The position numbers and the translations under genes are program-made. From the NCBI GenBank assembly GCA_021734505.1, contig JAIPIT010000003.1, positions 1 to 56,471 on the forward strand: a stretch of 56,471 bases of DNA, written 5' to 3'. Under the pieces are notes generated by a model. It made no database searches. It was not told the DNA's origin and worked only from the letters and a program-made list of their open reading frames with translations. Origin of the DNA: Fidelibacterota bacterium (GTDB lineage: Bacteria > Fidelibacterota > Fidelibacteria > Fidelibacterales > Fidelibacteraceae). Positions 16,927 to 26,935 of this stretch are shown in pieces. The first letter of the stretch is position 1. Every line of letters begins with the position of its first letter.

Positions 16927-19086
16927 TTATCGACGACGATCCCGTGAATTGTTATTAGGTCTTCTGTCTCTGTCGGGACGTGGTTTCCGTTCGGGTTCCA
17001 CATAACCTTCAGGGGCATCTGTTGTCCGTTTAATACTCAAGTTCAAACGACCTTGACTATCTTTTTCGAACAATAAGACCTTTACGGCTTGATTTTCCTT
17101 AAGAACATCAGAAACGGCATTGGTTCGTTCCCAAGCTATTTCTGAAATATGGATCAAGCCTTCTTTACCGGGCATGAATTCGGCAAATGCACCGAAATCC
17201 ATTAAACGGGTAATGCGAGCATCATAAACCTTACCAACTTCAGGCTCGGCAACAAGTGCTTTCACCCAATTCAAGGCTTCTTCCGCTTTCGCAGCATCCA
17301 TGGTAAAGATCTTGACGGTACCGTCTTGATCAATATCCATTTCCACGCCGGTCTTAGCAACGATCTCTTTGATAACCTTACCGCTCGGTCCGATCACCGC
17401 GCCGATCTTTTCGGTATCGATCTTCAGGGTGCTCATACGAGGAGCCCATTTGCTGAGCTCTGCGCGAGGCGTATCTAAGCCTTTCTTCATTTCATTCATG
17501 ATATGAAGACGACCTTCTTTTGCTTGTTCCAATGCGGTTTTCATGAGATCAAAGGACAAGCCTTGGATCTTCAGGTCCATTTGGATAGCTGTAATACCAT
17601 CTTCCGTACCCGTAACCTTGAAATCCATATCGCCATAATGATCTTCTTCTCCGAGAATATCGGAAAGAACAGCGAATTTTTCGCCGTCAGTAATCAATCC
17701 CATCGCAATACCGGACACCATCTTTTTCAGAGGAACACCGGCATCCATCAGAGACAAACAGCCGCCACAGACCGAAGCCATGGATGAAGAACCGTTTGAT
17801 TCCATGATATCAGAGACAATACGAATAGTATAAGGAAAGTCTTCAACAGCAGGAAGAACAGGTTTTAATGAGCGTTCTGCAAGATTACCATGACCGACCT
17901 CACGACGACTGACGCCGCGGATCATTTTGGCTTCACCGGTACAGAATGGCGGGAAATTATATTGAAGCATATAGACTTTATCTTCTTTACCGTCAATACT
18001 ATCCAATAATTGAGCATCACGTGATGAACCAAGTGTCGTTACGACCAAGGCCTGGGTTTCTCCGCGAGTAAACAATGATGAGCCATGAACACGGGGTAGA
18101 ACGGAAACCTCAGCTGTGATCTTACGGATCTCATTGGTCTTTCTTCCGTCAACGCGAACACCCTTTTTCAAGATCTTCTTGCGAATTTCTTCCTTATGGA
18201 TATCATGGACGATGTTCTTTACATCATTTTCACATTCGGGATATTCTTCTTCGAGTGCTTCTATGATCTCTGCAACAAGCTTATCTTCGGCATCACCGCG
18301 TTCTTGTTTCATTGTAATGGAGAGAATATCGATCATTTTTTTGCCAACCATTTTAACAACGGCAGCATTGAATACTTCATTTTCTTCTTCAACGGGTTTT
18401 TCGCGTTTCACCGGGTTGATCTCGGCAACTAATTCATCCTGCATTGCAATAAATTCAATAATGGCTTCATGAGCTGCTTTAACTGCACCTAAGAATACAT
18501 CTTCAGAAACTTCTTTCGTTTCGCCTTCGACCATTACGATCGAATCTTTTGATCCCGCGACAACAATTTCCAAGTCAGATTCTAAAAGCTGAGCATATGT
18601 GGGGTTTATAACATATTCCCCTTCAATGCGTGCAACACGAACCGATGCGATAGGACCTTCAAAAGGAATGTTAGAGATACTGAGAGCTGCCGAAGCGGCA
18701 ACCGTACCCAACATATCCGGTTGGTTCTCGCCATCATATGACAATACACTTACGATAACTTGCGTTTCATAGTACCAGTTTTTTGGTAATAAAGGTCGAA
18801 GCTGGCGATCAATAACGCGAGAACTTAATATTTCCCGGTCAGACAATCTGGCTTCGCGGCGTAAGAAACCACCCGGGATCTTACCGCTTGAATAGAATTT
18901 TTCACGAAATTCTACTGATAAAGGTACAAAATCCGTACCTTCACGTACACTTTTGCTGGATACGACCGTAGCCAACACCATGGTATCGCCAACGCTTGCA
19001 AGAACAGAGCCATCTGCTTGTTTTGCAATACGACCCGTCTCCAGACGAACCGTTTTACCGGCGATCGTTTTTTCTTTAGTAATCAA
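16927..19086 (-). CDS. pnp: Polyribonucleotide nucleotidyltransferase
   Basis: RNase PH repeats, KH (IGPSGKVIKEI) and S1 domain (GKVYDARITRLMDFGAFAEF). Confidence 0.97.
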   Translation of the reverse strand: MITKEKTIAGKTVRLETGRIAKQADGSVLASVGDTMVLATVVSSKSVREGTDFVPLSVEFREKFYSSGKIPGGFLRREARLSDREILSSRVIDRQLRPLLPKNWYYETQVIVSVLSYDGENQPDMLGTVAASAALSISNIPFEGPIASVRVARIEGEYVINPTYAQLLESDLEIVVAGSKDSIVMVEGETKEVSEDVFLGAVKAAHEAIIEFIAMQDELVAEINPVKREKPVEEENEVFNAAVVKMVGKKMIDILSITMKQERGDAEDKLVAEIIEALEEEYPECENDVKNIVHDIHKEEIRKKILKKGVRVDGRKTNEIRKITAEVSVLPRVHGSSLFTRGETQALVVTTLGSSRDAQLLDSIDGKEDKVYMLQYNFPPFCTGEAKMIRGVSRREVGHGNLAERSLKPVLPAVEDFPYTIRIVSDIMESNGSSSMASVCGGCLSLMDAGVPLKKMVSGIAMGLITDGEKFAVLSDILGEEDHYGDMDFKVTGTEDGITAIQMDLKIQGLSFDLMKTALEQAKEGRLHIMNEMKKGLDTPRAELSKWAPRMSTLKIDTEKIGAVIGPSGKVIKEIVAKTGVEMDIDQDGTVKIFTMDAAKAEEALNWVKALVAEPEVGKVYDARITRLMDFGAFAEFMPGKEGLIHISEIAWERTNAVSDVLKENQAVKVLLFEKDSQGRLNLSIKRTTDAPEGYVEPERKPRPDRDRRPNNNSRDRRR

Positions 19087-19133
19087 AACTTACTCCTTCT
19101 TGACAGCAACTATTTCCTGCTGTCACATTTATG

Positions 19134-19406
19134 TTATTTTCTCAATCCTAGTATTTTAATTAGGTCAAGATAACGGTTGTAATCACCCTTTTGGATGTAG
19201 CGAAGCAAACGACGACGCTGACCAACCATTTTGGATAAACCGCGACGGTTATGATGGTCTTTTTTATGCAGTTTCGCATGCTCGGTCAGGTCTTTAATAC
19301 GCTGTGTTAAAATAGCGACCTGAACTTCAGGGGCACCGGTATCTTGTTCATTTTTTCCAAATTTCTTTACGATCTCTGCGATTTGATCTTTACTTAAAGT
19401 TGACAT
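19134..19406 (-). CDS. rpsO: 30S ribosomal protein S15
   Basis: [43 protein letters not shown]. Confidence 0.98.
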   Translation of the reverse strand: MSTLSKDQIAEIVKKFGKNEQDTGAPEVQVAILTQRIKDLTEHAKLHKKDHHNRRGLSKMVGQRRRLLRYIQKGDYNRYLDLIKILGLRK

Positions 19407-19416
19407 TTTTCCTCCG

Positions 19417-20331
19417 TCAATATGTTTTACATCTTTCTATGTCTTTTTCTATTTGCTCTATCAGAGCTTCTTTGTTTTCAAATTTCCGTTCTTTACGGAT
19501 ATAATGCATAAAGCGTATCTCGACTGCCTTTCCGTATTGATGCTCCAGATCCACATCAAAAACGTAAACCTCCATGGAAAGTCCTTCTTCATTAAATGTC
19601 GGACGCACCCCGATATTGCATATCGCGGGCATATCCTTGCCATCTAATCGGACTGATACACAGTAAACGCCATAAGCCGGGATCATACATGATACGAGAT
19701 CAGGTTTGATATTGAGCGTTGGATATCCTAAAGTACGTCCCCTTTTCATACCGGGTACGACTGTACCACAGATCCGGTAGGAATAGCCCAACATGGCATC
19801 TACATCGTCAATACGGCCTGTTTTAAGCGTTTTGCGAATAAGCTGAGAACTGATCTCTTGTCCCTTGTACTCTGTTTTCGGTACAACGAACAAGTCAAAA
19901 CCAAATATTTCTCCAGCTTTACGTAAATATTCGATCCCGCCTTCTTCTTTTTTTCCAATAGAATGGTCGGGACCGGCTACAACAGCTTTCAGGTCGAGAT
20001 ATGTCAATAAGCGTTTAAGAAAATCATCGGGGCTGATTTTTGCGAATTCAAGATCAAAGTGTTTCATACACACAAGATCAATGCCCATCGCGCGAATAGC
20101 ATCGATTTTTTCTTCGGGTTTCATCAAAGCGATCTCTTTCAGTCCGCTAAACACTTCTCGCGGTGTTGGTGAGAAGGTAATTATCATACTTTTCACACCA
20201 AGTCGCTTAGCTTCTTCGCGAACTTTATCCAAGATCTTACGATGTCCCTGATGCAGTCCGTCAAATGAACCAATAGCTAATACTACGGCAGGTCTATGCT
20301 TTATTTTATCGAGTGTGCTATAGATTTCCAT
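19417..20331 (-). CDS. ribF: Bifunctional riboflavin kinase/FAD synthetase
   Basis: [38 protein letters not shown]. Confidence 0.95.
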   Translation of the reverse strand: MEIYSTLDKIKHRPAVVLAIGSFDGLHQGHRKILDKVREEAKRLGVKSMIITFSPTPREVFSGLKEIALMKPEEKIDAIRAMGIDLVCMKHFDLEFAKISPDDFLKRLLTYLDLKAVVAGPDHSIGKKEEGGIEYLRKAGEIFGFDLFVVPKTEYKGQEISSQLIRKTLKTGRIDDVDAMLGYSYRICGTVVPGMKRGRTLGYPTLNIKPDLVSCMIPAYGVYCVSVRLDGKDMPAICNIGVRPTFNEEGLSMEVYVFDVDLEHQYGKAVEIRFMHYIRKERKFENKEALIEQIEKDIERCKTY

Positions 20332-21023
20332 GCTTCAATAAATGTTTCTATTGTGTAGCATTCGTCCAGTGTAACTTCACCGACCTGCTCCCTGACCAGC
20401 GCATGCGCATAAGCGCCGCAGCCGAGAGCAGAGCCGATATCCGCCGCAAGGGTACGAATATAGGTTCCGGTACTGCAACTTACCCTACAAGTCAATTTTG
20501 GCCATTCATATTTAAGAATATCGATGGCGTTTATACGAACATGTATAGGGTCTCTTTCAATGATCTTGCCGGCTCTTGCCAAAGTATAAAGGCGTTTTCC
20601 CTTTACCTTTTTGGCCGAATACATCGGCGGAATCTGGGTGATCTCACCCGTAAATTCTGGCAAAACAGTCTGAATGTCATCCAAAGTTGGTGGCGAATCA
20701 ACGTCGTTGCTTTTCACGATCTGACCTTCACGATCTTGCGTGTCGGTCTCTTTGCCAAGCTCTATGTCAACGCGGTACACTTTGTCCTTATCCTTATGGG
20801 TATCCAGCAATTTTGTATGCTTTCCAAATCCCAGGATAAGTACGCCCTCCGCGAATGGGTCAAGGGTTCCGGCATGACCTACTTTTTTAAAGCCCGTGGC
20901 ATACCGGCATTTATTTACAACATCAAAGGATGTCCAGTCAATGGCTTTGTGCAAAGGAACGGTCATTCCCAGCACAACTCCATCTTCAGATATCTCGCAA
21001 TAATGTGTTAATGATTTCAACAT
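20301..21023 (-). CDS. truB: tRNA pseudouridine(55) synthase
   Basis: HKAIDWTSFDVVNK, VGHAGTLDPFAEGVL; start uncertain (ORF track runs to 21095). Confidence 0.92.
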   Translation of the reverse strand: MLKSLTHYCEISEDGVVLGMTVPLHKAIDWTSFDVVNKCRYATGFKKVGHAGTLDPFAEGVLILGFGKHTKLLDTHKDKDKVYRVDIELGKETDTQDREGQIVKSNDVDSPPTLDDIQTVLPEFTGEITQIPPMYSAKKVKGKRLYTLARAGKIIERDPIHVRINAIDILKYEWPKLTCRVSCSTGTYIRTLAADIGSALGCGAYAHALVREQVGEVTLDECYTIETFIEAWKSIAHSIK

Positions 21024-21324
21024 TATCCAAACTATCATCAATAAACAATTTAATTTTCGGCACATAGCGCATAATGACTTTATTCCCGATCTCAAGACGT
21101 ATACGTCCTCTTATCGCGACCAAAGCATTAAGGCATTGCTTGCGTAGTGCTTCATCAGGCGGATAGACTGAAACAAAGATCCTTGCTTCTTTGAGATCTT
21201 TTGTTAATTCCACATTTGAAACGGTCAGCATAGCTCCCTTGCACTCTTCAGGTGCCGAATGGACCAGCAGTTCCGCCACTGCGTGGCGAATCTCTTTTGC
21301 TAATCTTTCTGAACGTAATATCAT
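20986..21324 (-). CDS. rbfA: Ribosome-binding factor A
   Basis: Size, position and RSERLAKEIRHAVAELL..VSVYP. Confidence 0.9.
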   Translation of the reverse strand: MILRSERLAKEIRHAVAELLVHSAPEECKGAMLTVSNVELTKDLKEARIFVSVYPPDEALRKQCLNALVAIRGRIRLEIGNKVIMRYVPKIKLFIDDSLDNVEIINTLLRDI

Positions 21325-23969
21325 TGTTTTAAAGCCTCTAATTTACGTTTTACCGCTTTTTCCATATAGCTTTCAACGATATCGCCTTCTTTGAAATCAG
21401 TGAAGGAATCAATGTATATACCACATTCAAAACCTTCCTTAACTTCCTTTACATCATCCTTAAATCGTTTAATGGATGATAAATAACCTTTAAATATTTC
21501 TTCTCCATCCCGAAGGATACGGATCGTCGTATTTCGTTTCATAATACCGCTGGTTACAATAGAACCTGCAACCACACCCACTTTAGAAATCTTGATCAAC
21601 TGACGAACTTCGGCAGCACCAAGTATTTCCTGAACTTTATCCGGTTCCAACAAACCTTCCAATGCGAGGCGCACATCTTCAACCGCATCGTAGATGACGG
21701 TGTAATTTCGGATCTCAACATTGCGTTCCTTTGCAAGATCCAGTGCTTTTCCTGTTGCATTTACATGAAAACCGACAATCACGGCTCTGGAAGCAGATGC
21801 CAGGTTGATATCAGTTTCATTGATCATACCGATACCACGGTGGAGGACATTCACGGCAACTTCTTTAGTCGATAATTTCATAAATGAATCTGCAAGCGCT
21901 TCAATTGAACCATCCACATCACCCTTAATGATAAGGGCAAGTTCACGTGTTCGGCCTTCAGCGATCTGGCGACCGATCTCATCCAGTGTCTGCAATGATT
22001 GCCCGCGGAATTCCTGTTCACGATGAATCATCTTGCGTTCATTGGCAATGCGACGAGCTTCTTTTTCATCACTCATCACAATAAAACGATCTCCTGCCTG
22101 TGGCACAGAATCAAATCCCTGTATTTGGACAGGATCAGCAGGTAAAGCTACCTGAATTCTTTCTCCATACTCGTTCATCATGGCTCGAACACGTCCGGCA
22201 AAACGACCGGAAATAAATGCATCGCCAATTCTTAACGTACCGCGGTTGATCAATACGGTTGCGATGGGACCGAGGCCCTTATCCAACTGTGACTCGATCA
22301 CGATACCCCTTGAATCGCCTTCAGTAGTCGATCTCAACTCTAAAACTTCTGCTTCAAGTAAAATAGCATCAAGCAGAGCATTCATATTAAGACCTGTTTT
22401 AGCTGAGACTTTAACGCATTGCACAGATCCGCCCCAATCTTCGACCAGAACGTTCAATTCAGATAATTCACGCATTACTCTGTCGGTATCGATATCCGGT
22501 TTATCCATTTTATTGATCGCAATGATCATAGGTACACCGGCAGCTTGTGCATGGTTAATGGCTTCTTTTGTCTGAGGCATAACCCCATCATCAGCAGCAA
22601 CTACAACTACAACAATATCAGTTACTTGTGCACCACGGGCACGCATAGCGGTAAACGCTTCGTGACCGGGAGTGTCAAGGAAAGTAATTTGTTTGCCATC
22701 GTCAGTTATTATACTATAGGCACCAATATGCTGAGTAATACCACCTGATTCTCCATCCACGACCTGTGCGTCACGTATATAATCAAGAATTGATGTTTTA
22801 CCATGATCAACATGTCCCATTACCGTTACGACAGGTGGACGTTCTGTCAGTTCACCTTCAATATCGTCATCATCTTCTTCAATGATCTCTTCAGTATATT
22901 CGTTAAGTTTACTTACTTGAACTTCATATTCGCCGGCAAGCAATTCAATGGTATCCCAATCCAGGCGTTGATTGATTGTAACCATCAAGCCCATACTTAG
23001 GCATTTCCCGATAATATCGACTGCCGTTACATTCAAATGCTTTGCCAATTCATCTACCGAGATAAATTCTGTGATCTCAATGATACCGTCATCAAAAATT
23101 TCTTCACCGGTTTCTGCTTGACGTGTTTTATATTTTTTCTTTTTAGGTTTAGAACCCATGGATGCTAATGTAGCCTGGATAGATTTATTCACTTCATTCT
23201 GATCCACTACCTTTTTCTTCTTATTGCGACGCTTGGCTACAACGGGCGTTGCGGTTCCGGTTTCAAGATCATCAATATTCTTCGATTGACGGAATTTATC
23301 CAAACGAGATTCCATTTCAGAGACCTGAATGCGCTTCGTTGCGTGTTTATGACGCGCTTTTAGTTTCTCCAGCTTATTTTCAAACTGGTTCTCATCAGGT
23401 TTTTTAACTTTATCTTTTTTCTTCTTTTCGTCTTTATCGCTAGGTTTAGTTTTGTCTGATTGTTCTCTTTTCAACTGTTCGGCGGCTAATTTTTCCGCTT
23501 TCAGACGTTCTTCCTTTTGCTCTTTTAACTTTTTAGCTTCTTCAGCTGCTTTTAGTTTGACTTCTTTTTCTTTTTCAAGATAAGTGGTATCTGCACTTCC
23601 CTTTGTCTTGATCTTAATTGGTTCGGGTGCAGGTGGTGGTGGCTTGGGTTTATCTTTCAAAGAATCCAGAACCATATCCTCAACTTTTTTACGTGCGGCT
23701 TCCTCACCAATTTTTTCTTGCTCACGGGATTTGCGACGATCTTCTTCGGCAACACGCTTATGTTCACGCTGCACCAAAAGGTGGTCCGCTTTTTTTACAT
23801 CCTCGGCAAAATGTTTCAGCACGATCTCAAGGATCTCAGGTTCAAGGGCTTTATTTAGCGACGCAGCTATATCCTTGGATTTCAGATATTCAATAATATC
23901 CTTATGCGAGGTATTTAGTTGCTTCGCAAGCTGGAATATTTTTACCGGTTTGTCAGCGGAAGCTGTCAT
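21321..23969 (-). CDS. infB: Translation initiation factor IF-2
   Basis: VTVMGHVDHGKTSILD, DTPGHEAFTAMRARGA, NKMDKP. Confidence 0.98.
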   Translation of the reverse strand: MTASADKPVKIFQLAKQLNTSHKDIIEYLKSKDIAASLNKALEPEILEIVLKHFAEDVKKADHLLVQREHKRVAEEDRRKSREQEKIGEEAARKKVEDMVLDSLKDKPKPPPPAPEPIKIKTKGSADTTYLEKEKEVKLKAAEEAKKLKEQKEERLKAEKLAAEQLKREQSDKTKPSDKDEKKKKDKVKKPDENQFENKLEKLKARHKHATKRIQVSEMESRLDKFRQSKNIDDLETGTATPVVAKRRNKKKKVVDQNEVNKSIQATLASMGSKPKKKKYKTRQAETGEEIFDDGIIEITEFISVDELAKHLNVTAVDIIGKCLSMGLMVTINQRLDWDTIELLAGEYEVQVSKLNEYTEEIIEEDDDDIEGELTERPPVVTVMGHVDHGKTSILDYIRDAQVVDGESGGITQHIGAYSIITDDGKQITFLDTPGHEAFTAMRARGAQVTDIVVVVVAADDGVMPQTKEAINHAQAAGVPMIIAINKMDKPDIDTDRVMRELSELNVLVEDWGGSVQCVKVSAKTGLNMNALLDAILLEAEVLELRSTTEGDSRGIVIESQLDKGLGPIATVLINRGTLRIGDAFISGRFAGRVRAMMNEYGERIQVALPADPVQIQGFDSVPQAGDRFIVMSDEKEARRIANERKMIHREQEFRGQSLQTLDEIGRQIAEGRTRELALIIKGDVDGSIEALADSFMKLSTKEVAVNVLHRGIGMINETDINLASASRAVIVGFHVNATGKALDLAKERNVEIRNYTVIYDAVEDVRLALEGLLEPDKVQEILGAAEVRQLIKISKVGVVAGSIVTSGIMKRNTTIRILRDGEEIFKGYLSSIKRFKDDVKEVKEGFECGIYIDSFTDFKEGDIVESYMEKAVKRKLEALKQ

Positions 23970-23987
23970 ACACGACTCCTAATTCAA

Positions 23988-25322
23988 TTATTCATTCTCG
24001 TCATCAGACGGAACTAAAACTTCTTTATCTTCACTGTTATGATCAATATCAAGTTCAGAATCTGAACTACGTTTCTTTGCTACGGCATCACTAATCAGTT
24101 TTTCGATCTTTTCAAATGTTTTTTCACCAATACCTTTAATTTCTAAGAGGTCACCGGCATCGGCATTGAGGAAATCAGCGGCAGTATCAATATCCGCATC
24201 AGATAGAGCATGTATCTGTGCAGATGAAATACCCTCTATATCTTCAATATAAATATCATCACCTTCAAAACGGTTGTATTCGGATTGACGAATAGCATCT
24301 ATCTCGTAGCCGGTAACACGACCGGCAAGATTGATGTTGATACCGCTGGATCCGATAGCTGTTGCGATCTCATCGTCATCAAAAACAGCAAGAACCGTTC
24401 GTTGTTCTTCGTCAATTTCAAGAAAAAGAGGTTTGGCAGGTGAAAGAGCACGTGAGATAAGCAATTCAGATTCTGAACTGTAATTGATAATATCAATATT
24501 CTCACCACTCAATTCTTTCACGATAGCTTTAATACGTGAACCCTTGATACCCACACAAGCACCCACAGCATCAATACGCTTATCATTTGATTCCACTATG
24601 ATCTTAGAGCGTTTGCCCGGCACACGTGCTATAGAACGTATCTCAACAATGCTATCAAAGATCTCAGGAACTTCCAATTCGAACAAACGACGGAGGAAAG
24701 AATCATCGGCACGGGTGATAATGATCTCAGGACCGCGGGTTGTCATGCGGACTTCCTTGATAATGGCTTTAATGGTATCGCCACGATAGTAATGTTCTGT
24801 CGGGATCTGTTCGGGACGGGGCATTTTCAGCTCTGTCTTGTCAATATTTACATAAACCGCATCATTTCGACGGATCTGATGGATATTGCCCATAATGATC
24901 TCGCCAACACGATTCTGATATTCTTCGAATACCTGGTTGCGTTCAACTTCACGAATTTTTTGTCCAAGCACTTGCTTGGCGGCAGAGATCATCCGCCGGC
25001 CAAATACTTCAGGATCAATGACCCTAACAACGACTTCGCCGATCTCGGGATTATCTACATCAGGTAGTTTAACTGCTTCAGAAAGTGGAATTTCGACAAA
25101 TTCATCATCAAGATCCTCATCAGCAACCACTGTTAATTCTTGATAAATTTCAATTTCACCCTTGTCCGGGTTTACAATAACATCAAAGTTGTCAACCTCG
25201 CCATATTGTTTTTTAATAATGGTATCAAATACTTTGACGATGATTTCACCGACTTCAGAACGGTTGATGCCTTTTTCCTTGGCTAGGGTAGCAAACGCTT
25301 CAATGAGACTTTTGGTATCCAA
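23988..25322 (-). CDS. nusA: Transcription termination/antitermination factor NusA
   Basis: S1/KH domains (KIIVESNDKRIDAVGACVGIKGSRIKAIVKEL), HhH tail. Confidence 0.97.
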   Translation of the reverse strand: MDTKSLIEAFATLAKEKGINRSEVGEIIVKVFDTIIKKQYGEVDNFDVIVNPDKGEIEIYQELTVVADEDLDDEFVEIPLSEAVKLPDVDNPEIGEVVVRVIDPEVFGRRMISAAKQVLGQKIREVERNQVFEEYQNRVGEIIMGNIHQIRRNDAVYVNIDKTELKMPRPEQIPTEHYYRGDTIKAIIKEVRMTTRGPEIIITRADDSFLRRLFELEVPEIFDSIVEIRSIARVPGKRSKIIVESNDKRIDAVGACVGIKGSRIKAIVKELSGENIDIINYSSESELLISRALSPAKPLFLEIDEEQRTVLAVFDDDEIATAIGSSGININLAGRVTGYEIDAIRQSEYNRFEGDDIYIEDIEGISSAQIHALSDADIDTAADFLNADAGDLLEIKGIGEKTFEKIEKLISDAVAKKRSSDSELDIDHNSEDKEVLVPSDDENE

Positions 25323-25337
25323 TTGATTATCTCCTAT

Positions 25338-25784
25338 TTACCATTTTAAGCTTACCTCAGCGGATATCACCTTTTTCATAGGTATCCGGATGGTAGTATT
25401 TTCTTTTTTCAGTTTCACTTTGAGGATCAGGACGTCATTATCCACATCTTCTATAGAAGCCTTTAAAGGGCTTTTATATTCCTCGCAGTCATGTTTCAGT
25501 TCAATATCACGGCCCAAGTTCTTTACAAAATGCCGTGCTTTAGTCAGCGGCATATCAATTCCCGGCGAAGATACCTCCAAACGGTAATTGACAGCATATT
25601 TTTCATCATACTCGCTATTCTTAAGTATCTTCTTACTAACAGCCACTAATTTAGAGGAAGTTATGCCCTTTTCGGTATCACAAACGACCTTGATCGTTCC
25701 ACCTGTTTCGGACATTCTAATGTCTTCTACTATCAAGCCCGAAGCTTCCACTATGTCTGTTATAAGTTTCTTTATCTCATTCAT
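25338..25784 (-). CDS. rimP: Ribosome maturation factor RimP
   Basis: YRLEVSSPGIDMPLTKARHFVKNLGRDIEL. Confidence 0.93.
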   Translation of the reverse strand: MNEIKKLITDIVEASGLIVEDIRMSETGGTIKVVCDTEKGITSSKLVAVSKKILKNSEYDEKYAVNYRLEVSSPGIDMPLTKARHFVKNLGRDIELKHDCEEYKSPLKASIEDVDNDVLILKVKLKKENTTIRIPMKKVISAEVSLKW

Positions 25785-25803
25785 TTTTCCATGTCCTCAA
25801 AAA

Positions 25804-25830
25804 CGAAAAGTGGGAATTTTCCCACTTTCG
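25804..25830 (-). promoter_or_regulatory. Hairpin in 5' leader of rimP-nusA operon (terminator/attenuator-like)
   Basis: Minus strand CGAAAGTGGGAAAATTCCCACTTTTCG followed by TTTTT just before rimP ATG. Confidence 0.6.
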
Positions 25831-26055
25831 CGCCTAATATATGTATATCAGGCCCTTTGTGCAAGTATTTTTAGCACTTTAAATTCTTTGCAATTAAGCA
25901 ATTGCAATATGTATTGGTGAGTTGTTGAGTGGCCTTTCCTTCGCCGTGCCATGGCGAAGCTTCAGCGAAGGCTGGTAGCCCACTGAACGCAGAAGGATAA
26001 GTGGTGAGTAGGGAAATATGATATTGGATTTAGGGTGTGTGAAAAATCACAGGTA

Positions 26056-26086
26056 AAGAAAAAGGGCAAATGATCATTCGCCCTTT
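26056..26086 (-). terminator. Terminator of the TPR gene
   Basis: Minus strand AAAGGGCGAATGATCATTTGCCCTTTTTCTTT. Confidence 0.75.
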
Positions 26087-26117
26087 TCAAATTCTTAAAT
26101 AGTTACGCGTTAGGATC

Positions 26118-26780
26118 CTAGCGTATTGCCAATGCTTCGATCCTGGTTTTTTCAGTTTTGTTTAGCTCAAGTGTTTTCAAATATTTGATCACAGAATCCA
26201 ATTTTTTGGCGTCTCCAGCTTCAATAAATGCTTCGCCCGAACGAATACCTAAATTTAGCTTTTCGCTGGTAGCTAAAGTTTTTTTAGCAGCTTGAAAGTA
26301 ATTATTACCGGCTGATATCATATCGCCGTTTCGGTAATAGTATGTTCCGATCAATTGATATGCACTGGCCTTTAATGCAGGATCTTTCAGATCGGAATTA
26401 ACAAAAGTTTCTAAATAATCAAGCGTTTCTTCTTCGCTTCTCATTAATTCGCGGCTTATAAGTCCGAGATAATAATATGAGCGAATTCCCCAGTCACTGC
26501 GTTTATATTGTTCAGCAACAAGTAAGAATTGATCTTCAGCTTCTATCAATTGGTTTTTGCCATAGTAGTCCATAGCAATTCCAAAATTGCCTGATGCATT
26601 ATCGTTCTGTTTTTTAAGATAAGCTTTTCCGCCAAAAAATCCGGATAAGATAAGGGCTAAAACTATTAAGATGGTCCATAATAATCTTTGATGCTTTCTA
26701 AAGAAACCAACTATATGAGCCACTTCTTCAAAAAATGGATCTTCATTAAGTTCTTTTTTTGACATGTGTTTCTGAGACAT
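26118..26780 (-). CDS. Membrane-anchored tetratricopeptide repeat protein (YfgM-like)
   Basis: Single TM WTILIVLALILSGFFGGKAYL, TPR-like helices. Confidence 0.75.
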   Translation of the reverse strand: MSQKHMSKKELNEDPFFEEVAHIVGFFRKHQRLLWTILIVLALILSGFFGGKAYLKKQNDNASGNFGIAMDYYGKNQLIEAEDQFLLVAEQYKRSDWGIRSYYYLGLISRELMRSEEETLDYLETFVNSDLKDPALKASAYQLIGTYYYRNGDMISAGNNYFQAAKKTLATSEKLNLGIRSGEAFIEAGDAKKLDSVIKYLKTLELNKTEKTRIEALAIR

Positions 26781-26812
26781 TTTCTACCTTTCATTTAAAT
26801 TGCTACTTGTCG

Positions 26813-26886
26813 TACCCCCGGCCCGATTCGAACGGGCGACCTCAGGTTTAGGAAACCTGCGCTCTATCCGTCTGAGCTACAGGGGC
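26813..26886 (-). tRNA. tRNA-Arg (CCT)
   Basis: Minus strand GCCCCTGTAGCTCAGACGGATAGAGCG CAGGT-TTCCTAA-ACCTG GGTCGCCCGTTCGAATCGGGC CGGGGGT A. Confidence 0.93.
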
Positions 26887-26935
26887 AAAGGACAGTCGCA
26901 ATTATAGCAAATTCGTAAATCGTTTACAAACTCTT

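Noticed and set aside
17503-18472. Antisense ORFs opposite pnp, infB, nusA and others
   Set aside because: Shadow ORFs of strongly identified genes; compositionally implausible as proteins.
21024-21095. Upstream extension of truB
   Set aside because: Extension overlaps rbfA coding sequence more deeply and lacks TruB-like residues; start near 21023 preferred, still uncertain.
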